DNA of 64,000 bases from NCBI GenBank assembly GCA_902598405.1, contig CACKBQ010000004.1, positions 1 through 64,000 of the forward strand, given 5' to 3'. Below the pieces are notes generated by a model. It worked only from the letters and a program-made list of their open reading frames with translations. It was not told the DNA's origin and made no database searches. This DNA comes from an uncultured Pelagibacteraceae bacterium (lineage in GTDB: Bacteria; Pseudomonadota; Alphaproteobacteria; Pelagibacterales; AG-422-B15). Positions 19,957 through 29,552 of this stretch are shown piece by piece. The translations under genes were made by a program, and so were the position numbers. Numbering within the stretch: position 1 is the stretch's first letter; each line of letters opens with the position of its first letter.

Positions 19957-22149
19957 ATGGCTGATGTAACTTATGAAATAGATAGCGACGGTGTTGCCGT
20001 TGTAACGTGGGATTTGGAAAATCGTTCAATGAACGTTTTAAATTTTCAATCTCTTGGTGAATATAGATCAATTATTGAGAAATTAATCTCAGATGAGTCA
20101 GTCAAGGGTATTGTTCTCAGAAGTGCAAAAGATGCATTCATAGCTGGCGCAGATTTAACTTCATCTGAAGTTTTTGGTTTTGATAGCGTTCAAGAAGATA
20201 AAGTTAAAGCTGCAGAAAAAATTTATAATGGCAACATGGACATGCAGCTATTGTTCAGAAGCATGGAAACATCTGGCAAGCCATTCGTAGCTGCGATAAA
20301 CGGTCATGCTTTAGGTGGTGGGTTTGAAATATGTCTCGCCTGTCACTATCGTGTAGCGATAGATAATGATAAAATTCAGATTGGACAACCTGAAGCGAAA
20401 GTTGGTTTGATACCTGGTGCAGGTGGAACTCAAAGAGTTCCTAGACTTGCCGGTGTAACTCAAGAGATAATGGGCTTTCTACTAGCAGGTACTCCGTTTA
20501 CTCCAAAAAAAGCTCTAAGTGCTGGCCTTATTAACGAAGTCACAGACGCAGATAACTTAATTAATGCAGCAAAAAAATATATTGTGGATGGCGGAAAATC
20601 AGTTCAACCATGGGACGAAAAAGGTTTTAGGTTTCCGGGGGGCCTTCCTTATACCCCAAAAGGCGCAATGATTTGGGCTGCGGCATCATCTTCATTGAGA
20701 AAAAATTCTTATAATAACTATCCTGCACAAACTGCAATCCTTTCTGCTGTTTATGAAGGCGTTCAGGTGCCGATTGATGCAGCACTGAGAATTGAAGCGC
20801 GTTATTTTACAAAAGTTGTAATGGATCCTAGATCTCAAAATATGGTTCGAAGTCTTTTTGTAAATATGCAAGCTTTGAGCAAAGGCGCAAGAAGACCAAA
20901 AGATTTTGATAAATATGATGTTAAAAAGATTGGAATTCTTGGTGCAGGCTTAATGGGCGCAGGAATTGCCTATGTTACTGCTAAAGCAGGCATTGAAGTT
21001 GTATTAATTGATATGGATCAAGCTGCGGCAGAAAAAGGAAAAGAATATTCTACTAAGATTTTAGATAAACAATTAAGTAAGAAAAAAACTACTGAAGAAA
21101 AAAAAGAAAAGCTATTAAGTCTCATTACGCCTACAACTGATTACTCTCTTCTAAAGGGCGCAGATCTTATTGTAGAGGCAGTATTTGAAAATAGGGATAT
21201 AAAAGCAGATGTAACCGCTAAAGCAGAAGCGCAAATATCAGAAACTGCTGTATTTGGTTCCAATACATCTACTTTGCCAATTACAGGTCTAGCTCAAAAT
21301 TCTAGCCGTCCTGCAAACTTCATAGGTATTCATTATTTTTCACCAGTAGAGAGAATGCCTTTAGTTGAGATCATCATGGGAAAAGAAACTTCTCAGGAAA
21401 CATTGGCAAAAACAATGGATTACGTTCAAAAAATTAGAAAGACTCCAATTGTTGTAAACGACAGTAGGGGTTTTTACACTAGTCGTGTATTTGGTACATA
21501 CACTGGCGAAGGTGTTGCAATGTTAGCAGAAGGTATAAAACCAGCTTTAATTGAAAATGCTGGTAAAATGACAGGCATGCCAATGGCTCCACTAGCTCTT
21601 TCTGATGCTGTGGCATTGGATCTTGCATGGAAAGTAACAACTCAAACGAAAAAGGACTTTGAAGCTGAAGGCAAAGAGTTCCCAATAACTCCGATGTATT
21701 CAATTATGGAAGAAATGGTTGAAAAGCAAGGCAGGTTTGGGAAGAAAAACAATAAAGGTTTTTATGAGTATCCTGAAAATGGAAAAAAATACCTATGGCC
21801 TGAACTTTCTAACCTATGCAAAGAAAGTGACGATCAACCAGATGTTGAGGAATTAAAGAAAAGATTTCTATATATACAAGCACTTGAAACAGCTAAATGC
21901 TATGAAGAAAACGTACTAACAGATGTTAGAGATGCGGACATTGGCGCAATACTAGGTTGGGGCATGGCACCATGGACCGGAGGTCCACTATCCTTCATCG
22001 ATATGGTTGGTGTTAAAGAATTTGTGGCTGAAGCTGATAAACTCGCACAAAAATATGGAGAAAGATTTACTCCATGTAAAATGCTTCGTGATATGGCGGC
22101 TAAAAATGAGAGTTTCCACAAGGGCGGTAGCTCTAGTCAAGCAGCTTAA
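19957..22149 (+). CDS. 3-hydroxyacyl-CoA dehydrogenase/enoyl-CoA hydratase fusion (FadB/FadJ-like)
   Basis: Enoyl-CoA hydratase half 'GGFEICLACHYRVA', HAD half 'GILGAGLMGAGIAYVTAKAGIEVVLID'. Confidence 0.93.
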   Translation: MADVTYEIDSDGVAVVTWDLENRSMNVLNFQSLGEYRSIIEKLISDESVKGIVLRSAKDAFIAGADLTSSEVFGFDSVQEDKVKAAEKIYNGNMDMQLLFRSMETSGKPFVAAINGHALGGGFEICLACHYRVAIDNDKIQIGQPEAKVGLIPGAGGTQRVPRLAGVTQEIMGFLLAGTPFTPKKALSAGLINEVTDADNLINAAKKYIVDGGKSVQPWDEKGFRFPGGLPYTPKGAMIWAAASSSLRKNSYNNYPAQTAILSAVYEGVQVPIDAALRIEARYFTKVVMDPRSQNMVRSLFVNMQALSKGARRPKDFDKYDVKKIGILGAGLMGAGIAYVTAKAGIEVVLIDMDQAAAEKGKEYSTKILDKQLSKKKTTEEKKEKLLSLITPTTDYSLLKGADLIVEAVFENRDIKADVTAKAEAQISETAVFGSNTSTLPITGLAQNSSRPANFIGIHYFSPVERMPLVEIIMGKETSQETLAKTMDYVQKIRKTPIVVNDSRGFYTSRVFGTYTGEGVAMLAEGIKPALIENAGKMTGMPMAPLALSDAVALDLAWKVTTQTKKDFEAEGKEFPITPMYSIMEEMVEKQGRFGKKNNKGFYEYPENGKKYLWPELSNLCKESDDQPDVEELKKRFLYIQALETAKCYEENVLTDVRDADIGAILGWGMAPWTGGPLSFIDMVGVKEFVAEADKLAQKYGERFTPCKMLRDMAAKNESFHKGGSSSQAA

Positions 22150-22198
22150 ATAAGACTACTATATAACTTATAACTTTTACTGATTTGAGAGGATCTAT

Positions 22199-23521
22199 AT
22201 GGCAAATACCACACCTACGACTAATTCTTTGGAAAACTATTTTTTACCTTTTACTGCAAATAAAGACTTTAAGAAGGATCCAAGATTATTAGACAGAGGT
22301 GAGGGAGTATACTACTGGAATCATAAGGGCGACCAGGTAATAGATGCTTCTTCAGGTCTATTTTGTGTTCCATTGGGACATGGCAGAAAAGAAATAGCTG
22401 AAGCTGTTCATCAGCAATTATTAAAATTAGATTACTCTCCTAGCTTCCAAGTTTCTCATTTACCTGCTTTTGCATTAGCTGAAAAGGTAGCAAATCTTCT
22501 ACCGGGAGATTTAAACAATGTCTTCTTTACAATTTGTGGATCTACTGCAATTGACTCTGCAATTAAAATAATTCAGGCTTATCAGCACGCAATTGGACAA
22601 TCGCAACGTGTAAGGTTTGTGTCAAGAGAACGCGCATACCATGGTGTAAATATCGGAGGAACCTCATTAAGTGGCATGATTAAAAACCGTGAGATATTTA
22701 CTGCAACAATGCCTGGAGTTATTCATTTAAGACACACTTGGTTAGAAGAAAATAAATATACAAAAGGTCAGCCGCAACATGGAGCTCATCTTGCTGAGGA
22801 TCTTCAAAGGTTTGTTGAAATGTATGGTCCCGAGTCAATTGCTGGGTGTTTCGTCGAACCCATTGCTGGTTCAACAGGAACAATTGTTCCCCCTATTGGA
22901 TATTTAGAGAGGTTGAGAGAGATTTGTGATAAATATGGGATTGTTCTTGTTTTTGATGAAGTCATCACTGGTTTTGGTAGAACAGGAAAATCATTTGGGG
23001 CTGTAAAATACAATGTACAGCCTGATATGATTACAATGGCAAAGGCAATTACTAATGGAGCGCAGCCTATGGGGGCAGTTGGTGTTTCAGATAAAATTTA
23101 CAATGCGATTGTTGATAATGGACCAGAGCACGGAGTAGAGTTTTTTCACGGATATACTTACTCAGGTCATCCAGCTTGTGTAGCAGCATCTCTTGCTACT
23201 TTAGATGTATATGAAAAAGAAGATGTGTTCGCAAGAGCAGAAAAGATGTCGCCATACTTTATAGATGCAGTTTTTGATGCATTTCAGGATATACCAATTG
23301 TTACAGACGTAAGAGCGGATGGAATGATGGCTGCTTTTGATCTAGCAGTTGATAAAAATCCTGGTGTGAGAGGATATGATGCCCAAAAGAAAACATTTGC
23401 TAATGGTGTTCACATAAAATTTACTGGGGATGCTGGTATAGTTGCCCCTGCATTAATTGCTGAAGAAAAACATATAGATGAAATGCTTCAAAGAATTAAA
23501 GAGGTCTTAGTAAAATACTAG
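22199..23521 (+). CDS. Class III aminotransferase, omega-amino acid/taurine:pyruvate type
   Basis: 'YFLPFTANKDFKKDPRLL', PLP region 'LVFDEVITGFGRTGKSFGAVKYNVQPDMITMAKAITNGAQPMGAV'; same operon as xsc. Confidence 0.85.
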   Translation: MANTTPTTNSLENYFLPFTANKDFKKDPRLLDRGEGVYYWNHKGDQVIDASSGLFCVPLGHGRKEIAEAVHQQLLKLDYSPSFQVSHLPAFALAEKVANLLPGDLNNVFFTICGSTAIDSAIKIIQAYQHAIGQSQRVRFVSRERAYHGVNIGGTSLSGMIKNREIFTATMPGVIHLRHTWLEENKYTKGQPQHGAHLAEDLQRFVEMYGPESIAGCFVEPIAGSTGTIVPPIGYLERLREICDKYGIVLVFDEVITGFGRTGKSFGAVKYNVQPDMITMAKAITNGAQPMGAVGVSDKIYNAIVDNGPEHGVEFFHGYTYSGHPACVAASLATLDVYEKEDVFARAEKMSPYFIDAVFDAFQDIPIVTDVRADGMMAAFDLAVDKNPGVRGYDAQKKTFANGVHIKFTGDAGIVAPALIAEEKHIDEMLQRIKEVLVKY

Positions 23522-23529
23522 CAACTTAT

Positions 23530-25974
23530 ATGTCAAAGCTTCCTTCACACACAGAGGTTGTTATTATTGGAGGAGGCATTGCTGGTACAAGCATTGCATA
23601 CCACCTTGCAGAGAGAAATGTTCAGGTCACACTTGTTGAAAGAAAGAGTTTAACTTGTGGCACAACTTGGCATGCAGCTGGATTGGTTGGTCAATTAAGG
23701 GCAACAAAAAATCTTACAAAAATGGCCAAGTATTCAACGGAGCTCTATCATAAGCTTAATCAGAAAGAAGATCTATCTGCTGGATTTTTGATAAATGGTT
23801 CAGTTTCTATTGCGGAAAATGAGGGGCGTTATCAAGAAATGAGTAGAGGCGCATCAATGGGTCGAAGTTATGGCTTAGAAATAAATGAAATTTCAATTGA
23901 TGAAGTAAAGGAGAAATACCCACTTCTCGATACAAAGCATGTTAAAGGAGCATGGTTTTTGCCTCAAGACGGGCAAATTAACCCGGTAGATATTACAATG
24001 TGCCTTGCAAAAGAAGCAAGACGAATGGGTGCTAACATTATTGAAAATAATAAAGTCATTTCAATCGAACAAGAAGGTGACAAGGTCACAAAAGTTATTA
24101 CACAACAAGGTGATATTACATGTGATAAGATTGTTATATCTGCTGGAATGTGGAGTAGGGAAGTAGGTAAAATGTGCGGGGTGAATATACCTCTGCATGC
24201 ATGTGAACATTTCTATGCTGTAACTGAATATTCAGAAGATATACCAAAAAATTTACCCATCTTAAGAAACCCAGATGCCTATATTTATGTGAAGGAGGAC
24301 GCCGGAAAACTTTTAATAGGCGCCTTTGAAAAGAAAGCAAAGCCTTGGGGCATGAACGGTATTCCTGAAGATTTCGAATTTGATAGTTTACCAAACGACC
24401 TTGATCATTTCGGACCTATTTTAATGGAAGCAATGGATAGGCTTCCAATATTGAATGAGCTTGGCATTAAAACATATTTTAATGGACCTGAGAGCTTCAC
24501 ACCTGATGATAGGTATTACTTAGGCAAAGTGCCTTACAAAGAAAATATATTTGTTTCTACTGGCTTCAATTCAATAGGAATTCAATCTGCTGGAGGAGTT
24601 GGCAAAGTTATGGCTGATTGGATCATAAATGACAAAAGTAAGATTGATTTGTGGGATGTAGATGTCGCTAGAGTATTAGATTTTCAAGATGATAATGAAT
24701 ATTTAAGAGAAAGAAGCTCTGAAACGCTTGGGCTCTTGTATGCTGTGCATTGGCCATACTATCAATTTGAAACGTCAAGAAACAAAATTAAATCTCCACT
24801 CTATAACCAACTTGAAAAAGAAGGAGCTTGCTTCGGAGAAGCGGCTGGATGGGAAAGGCCAAATTGGTATACCAATAATGGTCAAAGACCTCAATATCAA
24901 TACTCGTATCATAAACAAAATTGGTTTGAAAATGTAAGGAGTGAATGTATTGCAGTAAGAAATGATATTGGCTTATTTGAACTTACATCTTTCTCTAAGT
25001 TTATTATTCGAGGAGATGATGTAGTTAATTTTTTAAACTATATGTGTGTAAGTGAAATGAATGTACCAATTGGGCGAATTATATATACACAAATGTTAAA
25101 TGACGAAGCTGGAACAGAAGGAGACATTACTTTTACAAGAATAAGTGAAAATGAATTTATGTTTGTTACGGGTCCAACTTCACACAATAAAGACTATTAC
25201 TGGTTATTATCTCATTCAAAAAAATTTAAAAATATAGAAATTATTGATGTTACTAAACAATATGGCTGTCTTTCAATAATGGGACCCAATTCAAGGGAGC
25301 ACCTTCAAAGAATATGTAATGAGGATATTTCAAATGAAACATTACCGTTTGGATTTTCTAAGAAAATAAATCTTGTTGGCGCTGAATGTAGGCTTCATAG
25401 AATTACATACGTTGGCGAGTTGGGTTTTGAAATATACATCCCTTATAATAATTTGGAAAAAGTATTTGATGTTGTTTATGCAAAAAATGGAAAGAGCCCA
25501 GTAAAACTTGCAGGCTATCATGCACTAAATTCACTGAGAATGGAGAAAGGGTATCTTCATTGGGGGCATGATATTGGAGTTGAGGAAAACCCTTTTGAAG
25601 CGGGTGTTGGATTTTGTGTAAACTTTAATAAGAAGATGCCTTTTTTAGGACAGGCAGCACTTGAAGAAAAGAAGAAGTCTGGTCTTAGTAAAAGAAAAGT
25701 AAATTTTGCATTATCTAACAATGACTTATTGATTTATCACAATGAGCCAATCTATTTTGACGGTAAGATTGTTGGTGAAATTTCTTCAGGTATGTATGGT
25801 TTCTATTTAGACAAATCCCTAGGCATGGGTTACATTTCAAACAATGATAGTTACTCTGTTGAGGAAATGATGAGTCATCAAAAATTTGAAATTGAAGTTG
25901 CTGAAACTAAATATTCTGCAGAGGGGTCAATAAATTGTTTTTATGATCCAGGCAGAGAAAAAATATTAGTGTAG
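23530..25974 (+). CDS. FAD-dependent dimethylglycine/sarcosine dehydrogenase-like protein with GcvT-type C-terminus
   Basis: 'EVVIIGGGIAGTSIAYHLAE', 'CGTTWHAAGL' (covalent-FAD His context in DMGDH/SARDH), C-terminal aminomethyltransferase-like 'ALNSLRMEKGYLHWGHDI'. Confidence 0.88.
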   Translation: MSKLPSHTEVVIIGGGIAGTSIAYHLAERNVQVTLVERKSLTCGTTWHAAGLVGQLRATKNLTKMAKYSTELYHKLNQKEDLSAGFLINGSVSIAENEGRYQEMSRGASMGRSYGLEINEISIDEVKEKYPLLDTKHVKGAWFLPQDGQINPVDITMCLAKEARRMGANIIENNKVISIEQEGDKVTKVITQQGDITCDKIVISAGMWSREVGKMCGVNIPLHACEHFYAVTEYSEDIPKNLPILRNPDAYIYVKEDAGKLLIGAFEKKAKPWGMNGIPEDFEFDSLPNDLDHFGPILMEAMDRLPILNELGIKTYFNGPESFTPDDRYYLGKVPYKENIFVSTGFNSIGIQSAGGVGKVMADWIINDKSKIDLWDVDVARVLDFQDDNEYLRERSSETLGLLYAVHWPYYQFETSRNKIKSPLYNQLEKEGACFGEAAGWERPNWYTNNGQRPQYQYSYHKQNWFENVRSECIAVRNDIGLFELTSFSKFIIRGDDVVNFLNYMCVSEMNVPIGRIIYTQMLNDEAGTEGDITFTRISENEFMFVTGPTSHNKDYYWLLSHSKKFKNIEIIDVTKQYGCLSIMGPNSREHLQRICNEDISNETLPFGFSKKINLVGAECRLHRITYVGELGFEIYIPYNNLEKVFDVVYAKNGKSPVKLAGYHALNSLRMEKGYLHWGHDIGVEENPFEAGVGFCVNFNKKMPFLGQAALEEKKKSGLSKRKVNFALSNNDLLIYHNEPIYFDGKIVGEISSGMYGFYLDKSLGMGYISNNDSYSVEEMMSHQKFEIEVAETKYSAEGSINCFYDPGREKILV

Positions 25975-25985
25975 AAAGTATAGTT

Positions 25986-27764
25986 ATGACTAAAATGACG
26001 ACAGAAGAAGCATTTGTAAAAGTTTTGCAAAAACACGGAATACAGCACGCATTTGGAATAATTGGATCTGCATTCATGCCAATTTCCGATTTATTTCCAA
26101 AGGCAGGTATTACTTTCTGGGACGTAGCTCATGAAAATAACGGCGGTATAATCGCAGACGGCTATACTAGAGCGACAGGAAAAATGTCTATGTGCATTGC
26201 ACAAAATGGCCCAGGCATTACTAACTTTGTTACGCCAATAAAAACTGCATACTGGAATCACACTCCAATGCTTCTAGTTACTCCACAAGCGGCTAATAAA
26301 ACTATAGGACAAGGTGGCTTTCAGGAAGTAGAACAAATGGCATTGTTTAAAGATATGGTTTGCTACCAGGAGGAAGTGAGAGATCCTACTAGAGTTGCCG
26401 AAGTACTAAATCGAGTAATTTCAAAAGCATTCAAAGGTTCTGCTCCAGCACAAATAAATATTCCTCGCGATATGTGGACACAAGTTATAGATATCGAGTT
26501 ACCGCCAATAATAAAATTTGAAAGACCATCAGGAGGAATCGAAGCAATAAAAGAAGCGGCAAAACTTCTATCTAATGCTGACTTTCCAGTAATATTATCA
26601 GGAGCAGGGGTGGTCTTAGCTGATGCAATCAATGACTGCAAAGCTTTAGCTGAAAAATTAGACTCACCTGTTGCTTCTGGCTATCAACATAATGATAGTT
26701 TTCCAGGTAGTCATCCACTTGCAGTGGGGCCTTTAGGTTATAACGGCTCAAAAGCTGCTATGGAGTTAATTTCTAAAGCAGACGTTGTTCTTGCCTTAGG
26801 AACTAGACTAAACCCATTTTCAACATTACCTGGTTACGGAATAGATTATTGGCCAAAAGATGCAGCTATTATTCAGGTTGATATAAATTCTGATAGAATT
26901 GGATTAACAAAAAAAGTTTCAGTAGGTATATGCGGTGATGCAAAACAAGTTGCTCAGCAATTATTAAATAGTCTTTCTCCTGAAGCGGGAAACAAAAATA
27001 GAGATGAGAGAAAAGCTCTAATTCATCAAACCAAATCTGCTTGGTTACAAACATTGAGTAGTATGGATCATGAAGATGACGATCCTGGAACGTCATGGAA
27101 TGAGGAAGCTAGAGTAAGGGATGCAGATCGCATGTCTCCTCGCATGGCTTGGAGGGCTATACAGAATGGCTTACCAAAAAATGCAATAATTTCATCCGAC
27201 ATAGGCAATAACTGCGCAATAGGAAATGCTTATCCAACATTTGAGGAAGGTAGAAAATATTTAGCTCCAGGTCTTTTTGGGCCTTGCGGTTATGGCTTCC
27301 CTTCAGTTTTAGGAGCTAAAATAGGCTGTCCAAATATTCCTGTTGTTGGTTTCGCTGGAGATGGAGCTTTTGGTATAAGCATGAACGAAATGACATCTTG
27401 TGCTAGGGAAGAATGGCCTGCAATAACAATGGTGATATTTAGAAACTATCAGTGGGGCGCCGAAAAAAGAAATTCGATATTATGGTATGACAATAATTTC
27501 GTCGGTACCGAACTAGATCCTGAATTAAGCTACGCAAAGGTTGCAGAAGGCTGCGGATTGAAGGGTGTTATAGTTAAAACCATGGATGAGCTGACAAATT
27601 CACTCAGAGCTGCGTGTGAAGAACAGTCAAATGGAGTTACAACTTTTATTGAAGTTATTTTAAATCAAGAGCTTGGGGAACCTTTCAGACGAGATGCAAT
27701 GAAAAAACCAGTTGAAGTTGCCGGCATCAATCCTGATGATATGAGCCAAGAGCAGCACGGTTAA
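25986..27764 (+). CDS. xsc: Sulfoacetaldehyde acetyltransferase (ThDP enzyme)
   Basis: Long Xsc-like N-terminus 'EEAFVKVLQKHGIQHAFGIIGSAFMPISDLFPKAGITFWDVAHENNGGIIADGYTRATGKM'; ThDP motif 'VGFAGDGAFGISMNE'. Confidence 0.92.
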   Translation: MTKMTTEEAFVKVLQKHGIQHAFGIIGSAFMPISDLFPKAGITFWDVAHENNGGIIADGYTRATGKMSMCIAQNGPGITNFVTPIKTAYWNHTPMLLVTPQAANKTIGQGGFQEVEQMALFKDMVCYQEEVRDPTRVAEVLNRVISKAFKGSAPAQINIPRDMWTQVIDIELPPIIKFERPSGGIEAIKEAAKLLSNADFPVILSGAGVVLADAINDCKALAEKLDSPVASGYQHNDSFPGSHPLAVGPLGYNGSKAAMELISKADVVLALGTRLNPFSTLPGYGIDYWPKDAAIIQVDINSDRIGLTKKVSVGICGDAKQVAQQLLNSLSPEAGNKNRDERKALIHQTKSAWLQTLSSMDHEDDDPGTSWNEEARVRDADRMSPRMAWRAIQNGLPKNAIISSDIGNNCAIGNAYPTFEEGRKYLAPGLFGPCGYGFPSVLGAKIGCPNIPVVGFAGDGAFGISMNEMTSCAREEWPAITMVIFRNYQWGAEKRNSILWYDNNFVGTELDPELSYAKVAEGCGLKGVIVKTMDELTNSLRAACEEQSNGVTTFIEVILNQELGEPFRRDAMKKPVEVAGINPDDMSQEQHG

Positions 27765-28381
27765 ACTCTTTGAAGAGTGTGCATTCGCGACCTTGCACTA
27801 TCTTTGTGGTTAGGCAAAGCAATAAAAGGTTTTGATAATTTGATATAATTGTACTCATTCGATCTTTTTTCTAATTCGCGCTTAAATCCAAGTTTTGAGA
27901 AAATTTTTTCTGAAATAGAGAGTATGAGATAACCCCCAGGCTTTGTTAATCTAATTAACTCCTTTATTGATGACGGTCCTACATGACCTGACGTCAAAAC
28001 ACCTGTGCATATAACTAAATCAAATTGATTTCCCTTTAAACTTGTTTTCTTGCTTAACGACTCGCAAACCAGTTTTTTATATATTTTTTTAGAGCGAGCT
28101 ACTCTTAACATATCTTTTGAATAATCTATCCCCACGATATTATTGTAACGAAGAGCTTTTAAAACTTCTGCGACATAGCCAGTACCACACCCTGCATCAA
28201 GAATTTTTGAGCCCTTCTTTACATTTATATACTTTTCTAGAATCTGTTTAACTTTAATTGGGTAAGCGTAGCCCCAGTCTTTTAGGTCACTGTCATAACC
28301 GTCAGCCCATTCCCTATAATGTTTTTTTAGGCGGGTTGAATTCTTTTCCTTATAAACAATGTTTAGCCATTTTTTACCCAT
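27761..28381 (-). CDS. SAM-dependent methyltransferase (class I)
   Basis: 'ILDAGCGTGYVAEVLKALRYNNIVGIDYSKDML'. Confidence 0.88.
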   Translation of the reverse strand: MGKKWLNIVYKEKNSTRLKKHYREWADGYDSDLKDWGYAYPIKVKQILEKYINVKKGSKILDAGCGTGYVAEVLKALRYNNIVGIDYSKDMLRVARSKKIYKKLVCESLSKKTSLKGNQFDLVICTGVLTSGHVGPSSIKELIRLTKPGGYLILSISEKIFSKLGFKRELEKRSNEYNYIKLSKPFIALPNHKDSARSRMHTLQRV

Positions 28382-28436
28382 TATGAGCGCTTTCCTCTTT
28401 TTAATATTTAATAAATAGTATAAAAATTAGTCATAT

Positions 28437-29552
28437 ATGTTGATCGGTATCCCTAAAGAAATTAAGCCACAAGAAAATAGAGTAGGCCTAACTCCTGAAA
28501 GTGTAAAGGAACTTATTGATGATGGTAATGAAGTAATCATTGAAAGAACAGCCGGTCAGGGGTCAGGTTTTGATGATCAAAATTATAACGATGTTGGGGC
28601 GACAGTTTTTGAAAATGCGCAAGATATTTTTGATCGCGCTGAGTTGATCATTAAAGTTAAAGAACCTCAAGAAGATGAAATTAAAAAGTTGAAAGATGGT
28701 CAGCTGCTATTCACATATTTACACCTTGCTGCAAGTAAAGCATTGACAGAAGGATTAATGAATTCTGGAGCAACATGTATAGCTTACGAAACTATAACCG
28801 ATAAAAATGGAAGGCTTCCATTACTTGCTCCGATGAGTGAAGTAGCTGGTAGAATTTCAATACAAGCAGGAGCCAGAGCTCTTGAAATGACAAACAAAGG
28901 AAGAGGCGTCTTATTATCTGGTGCAACAGGAGCACCGCCAGCTAAAGTTGTAATTATTGGATGTGGAGTTGTAGGGTTTAATGCCGCCCTTATTGCTCAT
29001 GGAATGAAATCAAATGTAACGCTTATTGATCAATCTGAAGCAAGACTCAATGAATTAAAAAATTATTTTAATAATGAAGTCAATACATCAATATCAACAC
29101 CTGAAACTATAGCTGAAGAAGTTAAAAACTGTGACTTGCTAATAGGAGGTGTGCTGATCCCGGGTTCTAGTGCGCCCAAATTAGTATCGGATGAACTAGT
29201 TTCTAAAATGAAAAAAGGAGCAGCCATTGTGGATGTCGCAATAGATCAAGGTGGGTGCATTGAAACCAGCAAGCCTACTACTCACGCAGACCCGGTTTAT
29301 ATTAAACATGACGTGGTACATTACTGTGTAACAAATATGCCAGGATGCGTTCCCCGTACATCTACCATCTCTCTAAATCAAGCTACATTACCGTTCGTAA
29401 AAAAATTAGCGAGAGATGGGTTAAAAAAAGCGTTATCTGATGATAGGAATTTTATGAATGGGCTAAATGTTATAAAAAATAAGTGCACTCAAGCAGATGT
29501 AGCAAGAGATCTAAACATAGCATTTTCAAACCCTGAAAATTTAGTTGCTTAA
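28437..29552 (+). CDS. ald: Alanine dehydrogenase
   Basis: 'MLIGIPKEIKPQENRVGLTPESVKEL', 'VVIIGCGVVGFNAALIAHGM', 'DVAIDQGGCIETSKPTTH'. Confidence 0.93.
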   Translation: MLIGIPKEIKPQENRVGLTPESVKELIDDGNEVIIERTAGQGSGFDDQNYNDVGATVFENAQDIFDRAELIIKVKEPQEDEIKKLKDGQLLFTYLHLAASKALTEGLMNSGATCIAYETITDKNGRLPLLAPMSEVAGRISIQAGARALEMTNKGRGVLLSGATGAPPAKVVIIGCGVVGFNAALIAHGMKSNVTLIDQSEARLNELKNYFNNEVNTSISTPETIAEEVKNCDLLIGGVLIPGSSAPKLVSDELVSKMKKGAAIVDVAIDQGGCIETSKPTTHADPVYIKHDVVHYCVTNMPGCVPRTSTISLNQATLPFVKKLARDGLKKALSDDRNFMNGLNVIKNKCTQADVARDLNIAFSNPENLVA

